A stretch of DNA of 10,636 nucleotides from the NCBI GenBank assembly GCA_002747015.1, contig NVXI01000007.1:66412-77047 (forward strand). The letters are read 5' to 3'. This DNA is from Zetaproteobacteria bacterium (lineage in GTDB: Bacteria > Pseudomonadota > Alphaproteobacteria > Micavibrionales > Micavibrionaceae). Below are positions 6,534 through 10,636 of the stretch, piece by piece. The position numbers and the translations under genes are program-made. Each line of letters begins with the position of its first letter. Within the stretch, counting starts at the first letter, position 1. The notes below the pieces were generated by a model that saw only the letters and a list, made by a program, of their open reading frames with translations, did no database searches and was not told where the DNA came from.

Positions 6534-6968
6534 CCAACCACCTGTCTCGCCTTGCTGCCAGTATGTCACGTCAAAACCTTGATCTTTATACGTTTTCCAA
6601 CGTGTGCGTGCATCACTTATCGCTTGTTGATCATGGCCATCCAACATCTCACAGCACAATGCGAACTCGGATTGTTTCTCTGAGTATGCGCCCTGACATA
6701 AAATCAAGACATCAGCCTTATTCGGACTTTCATCCTCTGTCGTTAACCAAATCGGCTGCATTTCTGCCTGACCATTCCTCACACTGCCATGGGGCAAAAA
6801 ACTATCCGGAGAGAACGTCCATAAATAATCATTCATCTGCCCTATCTCTGCCTCATCACGCATCTTAACAACAATACGGTGACCACGCTCCAGCGCTTTT
6901 GACAAAATAACAGACAAGACCTGCGCCTGCGGCTGATATTGAAGATGATAAAATCGTATCTCTGTCAT
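6519..6968 (-). CDS. holC: DNA polymerase III chi subunit
   Basis: Chi is a small subunit of the clamp-loader assembly. It pairs with psi where that exists and contacts single-strand binding protein on the lagging strand. The 149-residue length and motifs fit: FYHL near the start, the helix LSVILSKALERGHRIVV, then LWTFSPDSFLPHG around residues 49-61 and PIWLT near 72, the family's most conserved segments. The start at ATG 6968 lies 13 bp after the kamA-like stop, so the two are likely co-transcribed with pepA. The only Shine-Dalgarno-like bases (AGG) overlap the upstream stop codon and sit 12 bases from the ATG, inside a tiny inverted repeat AGGT-TTT-ACCT, so translation may depend on coupling to the upstream gene. 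pepA-holC is a common pair in proteobacteria; here another gene lies between them. Confidence 0.92.
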   Translation of the reverse strand: MTEIRFYHLQYQPQAQVLSVILSKALERGHRIVVKMRDEAEIGQMNDYLWTFSPDSFLPHGSVRNGQAEMQPIWLTTEDESPNKADVLILCQGAYSEKQSEFALCCEMLDGHDQQAISDARTRWKTYKDQGFDVTYWQQGETGGWEKKA

Positions 6969-6981
6969 GCTAAGGTAAAAC

Positions 6982-8094
6982 CTACTTCTTCTCTATTTCA
7001 TCCTGAGGCACTGTATCAAAATAAAGATGCGTACACCCCTGATAATCTTCCACAGAATATACATCACCATCAAGCCTCTGAATATAGCTTTCATTTATAG
7101 GAATTTTCCCATGCCCTCCAGGAATGTCCAGCATGTATTTCGGCAAACACATTCCAGAAACACGCCCATGTAGATCCTTCATGATTTTCTGCCCTTGCTC
7201 AAGGGAAACACGAAAATGCGATGTGCCTTTTGCCCTATCCAGATGATGCAAATAATAGGGACGCACATGTAAGATCACCAACCTACGAAACAGATCTTCG
7301 AGCACAGAAGCATCATCATTCACACCCTTCAATAACACAGATTGCGATAACAAAGAGCAATCAGAGCCCCTTAATTGTGAAATTATTTGAACGACATCAT
7401 CTGTAATTTCTTTAACATGGTTTATGTGCAAAACAACATGAATAGCCTTGGTTGACGATTTCAAAACAGATAAGATCGTATCGCCAATTATATCCGGACT
7501 AGCCACTGGAATACGCGTGTGAATACGAATAATCTGCACATGGTCTATCTCCCCCAGCGCATCCATTACTTTTTGCAACCGACGCGGTGATAAAATGAAC
7601 GGATCACCACCTGTTAAAATGACTTCCCAAATTTCATTATGCGTCTTTATATAATCGATCGCCCGATCAAAATCATCATCGGATAGATGCTGTGCACCCG
7701 CACCAATCATCTCACGACGGAAACAATAACGGCAATAAACCGCACAAATATTCGTTACCTTAAATAGAACACGGTCATTATATCTGTGAACAATCCCACG
7801 AACGGACGTATAAATATCATCACCAATGGGATCATCTTCCTCATCAGGTTGTACATTTAGCTCCTCAAGTGTTGGAATATATTGACGCCCGATCACATCC
7901 TTTTCAGGCTGATTCACCCCCTGAATAAGGGCACGCACATGATCACTAATACCAATATCATATTGACCAGAAAGCTGAATATAACGCACATCATCACCAA
8001 CAGGTAATAAGCCGACTTCTTTCAAATCAGAAATACTACGCAATCTCTTCTTTTCCACGCGAAATGTATCAATTTTCAAATTATCGGCAGCCAC
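6982..8094 (-). CDS. Lysine-2,3-aminomutase-like radical-SAM protein (EpmB/AblA-like)
   Basis: This is a PLP-dependent radical S-adenosylmethionine enzyme of 370 residues. Relatives move the amino group of lysine from carbon 2 to 3. In EpmB the product beta-lysine is attached by EpmA to elongation factor P, easing ribosome stalling at prolines. The radical-SAM cluster motif CAVYCRYC gives C117, C121 and C124. TGGDP follows at 161-165. D286 in HLDRAKG and D323 in LDIPGGHGK probably correspond to the substrate-binding aspartates of clostridial aminomutase, and K330 of PGGHGK is the expected PLP lysine. IGDD (90-93) and GIVHRYNDRVL match the alphaproteobacterial group usually labelled lysine-2,3-aminomutase-like. 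It lacks the longer C-terminus of catabolic enzymes (about 416 residues). The start is GTG with a weak GAG upstream, 27 bp after pepA. No efp or epmA gene is in the window, so the EF-P role is inferred. Confidence 0.88.
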   Translation of the reverse strand: MAADNLKIDTFRVEKKRLRSISDLKEVGLLPVGDDVRYIQLSGQYDIGISDHVRALIQGVNQPEKDVIGRQYIPTLEELNVQPDEEDDPIGDDIYTSVRGIVHRYNDRVLFKVTNICAVYCRYCFRREMIGAGAQHLSDDDFDRAIDYIKTHNEIWEVILTGGDPFILSPRRLQKVMDALGEIDHVQIIRIHTRIPVASPDIIGDTILSVLKSSTKAIHVVLHINHVKEITDDVVQIISQLRGSDCSLLSQSVLLKGVNDDASVLEDLFRRLVILHVRPYYLHHLDRAKGTSHFRVSLEQGQKIMKDLHGRVSGMCLPKYMLDIPGGHGKIPINESYIQRLDGDVYSVEDYQGCTHLYFDTVPQDEIEKK

Positions 8095-8121
8095 AAATAC
8101 TCAGTTCAGAATTACTAATGT

Positions 8122-9630
8122 TTAAGATTGCTCATAATTCTCGGCAACAAAACGATCCAAAACCCGCACGCCAAATCCTGTACCATATTTAGGTGCAATA
8201 TCCTTGTCCGTTTTAATCCACGCAGTCCCTGCAATATCCATATGTGCCCACGGTATATCTTTATCTATAAAGTGCCACAAGAACCCTGCCGCCGTACATG
8301 ATCCGGCCCAACGGCCTGATTTTGCCATATTCTGGGTATCGGATATCGTGCCCTCCATATCCTTTTTCCACACCTCATCCAAAGGCATGCGCCACAATTT
8401 TTCATCACTCGCCTTGCCAGCACGCTCCATCTGCTCCCACAGCGCATCATCGGTCACAAATGTCCCACAATATTCATGCCCCAACGCAATCAACATCGCA
8501 CCTGTTAACGTTGCCAAATCAATGATCAGGCTCGGCTTATATATTTTCTGCACATATGACAAAGCATCAGCAAGCACCAAGCGCCCTTCTGCATCTGTAT
8601 TCAAAACCTCAATTGTCTTTCCCGCGTAGGAGGTAATAATATCCGCCGGGCGATATGCACGCGCAGATGGCATGTTTTCTGCCAAACCAACAACAGCAAC
8701 GACATTAACCTTTGCCTTACGCAAAGCGAGGGATTTCATCAAACCAACAACAGCAGCAGATCCCCCCATATCCATCTTCATCTCTTCCATACCTAGCCCG
8801 GGTTTAAGAGAGATACCCCCCGTATCAAACGTGACCCCTTTCCCGACAAAGGCAAGCGGCGCATCTGTAGATGTCTTGTCCCCGCTCCAGCGCATAATCA
8901 CCATGCGCGGCGGATTATCCGATCCTTGGCCAACAGCAAGGATAGCACCCATACCAAGCTTACGCATTTTCTTCTCATCCAAAACTTCAATCTCAACACC
9001 CAGCGGCTTTAACTGCTCTTTTATACGCTTGGCATAGCTGTCAGGATAAAGAATATTTGGTGGCTCATTCACTAAATCACGCGCAAGAAACACACCTTGA
9101 TTTACACAGGCCTGCACCGCGTACAAATCACTGGCAACGTCACTTTCAAACAAAACAAAATGTGCAACAGCCAACGCAACCTTATCATCATCAGGCTTTG
9201 GCGATTGATACAGTTCAAACTTATAGGAACGCAAGGCAAGCCCAACGGCAATATGTGCGCTCAATACACCACAATCTGAAAGCTCATTATCTGCGTAAAA
9301 TTCAACAGTTTCTATTTTCTTATCCTCAAGCGCACATAATAATTTTCCGCCCAGTTTCTCTGCCTCAATTTTTGTAAAATCCGTACGTTTACCGCACCCT
9401 AGCAAAACAACATAACTATATGGCGATCCTTCCGGTAACATAACAATTTCAATTTGTCCGCTTTTACCCTTAAAGCTTTTGCTTTTTTCAAGAATATGGT
9501 CTACGAAACCTTTGAATTCATAATTTAATGAACCAACAGATGGGCTGGATTCCTGATCATCATAAAAACAAATAACGGCCGCCTCCATGTTTTTATAGGG
9601 GGCTTTTGAGAATGAAATATCTAATGTCAT
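8122..9630 (-). CDS. pepA: Leucyl aminopeptidase (M17, cytosol aminopeptidase PepA)
   Basis: This two-metal aminopeptidase removes N-terminal residues from peptides in the cytoplasm, mainly for peptide recycling. All family metal and catalytic residues are present at a constant offset of -6 from E. coli PepA: K264, D269, K276, D287, D346, E348 and R350. They lie in VGKGVTFDTGG, SLKPG, KMDMGG and the signature NTDAEGRLVLADAL. The N-terminal domain (about 1-160) is the variable macro-like domain and the C-terminal half is catalytic; the length of 502 is normal. In E. coli PepA also binds DNA as a regulator and Xer accessory factor; nothing here tests that. The start at ATG 9630 has AGGA about eight bases upstream. 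It heads the cluster pepA - kamA-like - holC and diverges from lptF, an arrangement widely seen in proteobacteria. Confidence 0.97.
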   Translation of the reverse strand: MTLDISFSKAPYKNMEAAVICFYDDQESSPSVGSLNYEFKGFVDHILEKSKSFKGKSGQIEIVMLPEGSPYSYVVLLGCGKRTDFTKIEAEKLGGKLLCALEDKKIETVEFYADNELSDCGVLSAHIAVGLALRSYKFELYQSPKPDDDKVALAVAHFVLFESDVASDLYAVQACVNQGVFLARDLVNEPPNILYPDSYAKRIKEQLKPLGVEIEVLDEKKMRKLGMGAILAVGQGSDNPPRMVIMRWSGDKTSTDAPLAFVGKGVTFDTGGISLKPGLGMEEMKMDMGGSAAVVGLMKSLALRKAKVNVVAVVGLAENMPSARAYRPADIITSYAGKTIEVLNTDAEGRLVLADALSYVQKIYKPSLIIDLATLTGAMLIALGHEYCGTFVTDDALWEQMERAGKASDEKLWRMPLDEVWKKDMEGTISDTQNMAKSGRWAGSCTAAGFLWHFIDKDIPWAHMDIAGTAWIKTDKDIAPKYGTGFGVRVLDRFVAENYEQS

Positions 9631-9679
9631 TATATTTTCCTGATCAGCTAGTAAATTGGAGTCGCTTTAAGACCGGATC

Positions 9680-9708
9680 ATAGTATAATCTCTCGAGCAT
9701 ATCGTCAA
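9680..9708 (-). promoter_or_regulatory. Candidate sigma70-like promoter for the pepA cluster
   Basis: On the minus strand TTGACG (9703-9708) matches the -35 consensus at five of six. A -10 could be TACTAT (9680-9685) at 17 bp spacing, or the better TATACT (9682-9687) at a short 15 bp. Either gives a leader of roughly 45 bases to the pepA ATG. Confidence 0.45.
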
Positions 9709-9743
9709 TTACCGCATATAAGCCTATAAACAATAATATGCTC
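9695..9743. repeat. 8-bp inverted repeat GAGCATAT / ATATGCTC between pepA and lptF
   Basis: GAGCATAT (9695-9702) and ATATGCTC (9736-9743) are perfect reverse complements whose centres are 41 bp apart, about four helical turns. The left arm overlaps the pepA promoter spacer and the right arm lies in the lptF promoter spacer, so a shared operator is possible. A long-loop RNA hairpin is less likely because the span includes both promoters. Confidence 0.35.
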
Positions 9744-9754
9744 TAAACTATAAT
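9727..9754 (+). promoter_or_regulatory. Candidate promoter for lptF
   Basis: TAAACA (9727-9732, four of six) and a perfect TATAAT (9749-9754) are 16 bp apart. A start near 9761 would leave about 19 bases to the ATG, with no Shine-Dalgarno in them. The -10 is strong and the -35 weak. Confidence 0.4.
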
Positions 9755-9779
9755 CACTAGTCATAAACGCGTATATAAT

Positions 9780-10636
9780 ATGAAAATATTTAATTACTAT
9801 TTACTAAAAAACCTCTTTATCGCAACAGCTTTTGTCGCGATCATACTGGCTTTTGTAATATTTTTAACGCAGTCACTCAGGTTTCTCGAAATAATCATTA
9901 ATGCTGGCGCGGCCGGAAGCGCCTTTTTAATATTAACCAGCCTCGCTCTACCGCGCTTCTTCGAAGTAACTTTACCACTCTCGGTTATGGCTGCAACATT
10001 ATTCCTCTACAATAAAATGACTGTCGACTCAGAAATTACTGCCATACGCGCCACTGGATATTCTTCGTTTTCTTTGGCAAAGCCTGCGATCATCCTTGGC
10101 GTATGTATGACAGTCTTATTATGGGGCATTACCATGTGGGTGGCACCAATTTCATTGGCAAAAATGCACAGCATGCGCCATGAACTAAAGTCCGAATTTT
10201 CAACCCTTCTTTTTAAGGAAGGCGTTTTCAACCAGATAGGCCGTGGTTTAACAGTTTATATTCGAGAACGCACAAGCGATGGGGAGCTCGCCGGCTTAAT
10301 GATCCATGACACACGAGATAAATCCGCCCCACCGTCAACTGTTCTGGCAGGGCGCGGTGTAATCGTCATTGATAACGAAGGACAGCAAGTCATTGTATTT
10401 AATGGCTCTAGACAATCATACAACCCGAAAACAGGAATATTACAAAGACTTGATTTCGACCGATACACCATTGATTTGCCAGGCAGCGGCCCCGCGCGTA
10501 AAAGATGGGCAGAGCCAGATGAACGCACAATTACCAAACTTCTAAACCCCGATCTCAACAACAAACGTGATAGAGAGAATTTGCATGAATTTTCGATCGA
10601 GATACACCGCCGCTTCACAAGCCCTCTTCTCGCCCT
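9780..10636 (+). CDS. lptF: Lipopolysaccharide export permease LptF, 3' end beyond the window
   Basis: LptF pairs with LptG as the membrane part of the LptB2FG ABC transporter, which extracts lipopolysaccharide from the inner membrane and passes it to LptC/LptA. The visible 285 residues start MKIFNYYLLKNLFIATAF. They contain three membrane segments near 12-34, 48-72 and 103-125. Between the second and third is the coupling-helix motif SEITAIRATGYS (84-95), which contacts LptB. A periplasmic beta-jellyroll domain follows from about 140 (FNQIGRGLTVYIRE, LMIHDTRD). The fragment ends in EIHRRFTSPLLA, where the C-terminal membrane helices begin, so roughly a quarter is missing. No Shine-Dalgarno precedes the ATG at 9780; the start is chosen because the family N-terminus begins there. 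lptG would be expected just downstream. Confidence 0.93.
   Translation, partial: MKIFNYYLLKNLFIATAFVAIILAFVIFLTQSLRFLEIIINAGAAGSAFLILTSLALPRFFEVTLPLSVMAATLFLYNKMTVDSEITAIRATGYSSFSLAKPAIILGVCMTVLLWGITMWVAPISLAKMHSMRHELKSEFSTLLFKEGVFNQIGRGLTVYIRERTSDGELAGLMIHDTRDKSAPPSTVLAGRGVIVIDNEGQQVIVFNGSRQSYNPKTGILQRLDFDRYTIDLPGSGPARKRWAEPDERTITKLLNPDLNNKRDRENLHEFSIEIHRRFTSPLLA

Noticed and set aside
9774..9779. TATAAT immediately before the lptF ATG as a promoter
   Set aside because: Transcription would begin inside the coding region; the TATAAT at 9749-9754 is better placed.
1..10636. Mobile element, defence island, CRISPR array, tRNA or rRNA
   Set aside because: No transposase, integrase, long terminal repeats, spaced direct repeats or cloverleaf-like sequence was recognised; the window reads as core chromosome.

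Overview
The window looks like a chromosomal, core-genome segment from an alphaproteobacterium of moderate to low GC. GC is about 45-50% in two 60-base stretches I counted by hand in ftsK and pheA, and intergenic DNA is AT-rich. The assignment rests on three things: an FtsK / LolA-like neighbourhood, a membrane-anchored CycM-type cytochrome c divergent from an alphaproteobacterial-type prephenate dehydratase, and an alphaproteobacterial-type lysine-2,3-aminomutase-like protein (PGGHGK and IGDD signatures). I cannot name the genus. No tRNA, rRNA, CRISPR array, insertion sequence or phage gene was recognised, and no gene-free stretch exceeds about 220 bp.

Layout. Minus strand, 1-3775: the first 38 codons of an exported protein, probably LolA (cut by the window edge); an EamA/DMT-type permease; and full-length FtsK, the septal DNA translocase. 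Region 3776-4734 is the only part without recognisable genes. It holds a 200-bp regulatory region with a CtrA-like box, a very basic AT-rich small gene on the plus strand, and a convergent minus-strand gene encoding two 53-residue tandem repeats; these two genes overlap by 18 bp. Next, pheA (minus) and a membrane-anchored cytochrome c (plus) diverge from a 217-bp region with good sigma70-like promoters both ways. The cytochrome gene converges on holC, with a perfect 9-bp hairpin at the junction.

Minus strand, 9630-6519: a compact cluster pepA - kamA/epmB-like - holC (leucyl aminopeptidase, radical-SAM lysine aminomutase-like enzyme, DNA polymerase III chi). lptF starts divergently from pepA at 9780 and runs off the window; it encodes a lipopolysaccharide-export permease subunit.

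How they fit together: most genes are housekeeping functions, namely chromosome segregation and division (FtsK), envelope biogenesis (LolA-like, LptF), phenylalanine synthesis (PheA), respiration (cytochrome c), translation-factor modification (EpmB-like), peptide turnover (PepA) and replication (HolC). No previously undescribed multi-gene system is evident. The items most worth a second look are the two unknown small genes, the CtrA/GANTC-like site beside ftsK, the palindromes in the divergent promoter regions, and three local gene-order changes: the permease between ftsK and lolA, kamA between pepA and holC, and no kdsB between the cytochrome gene and pheA.
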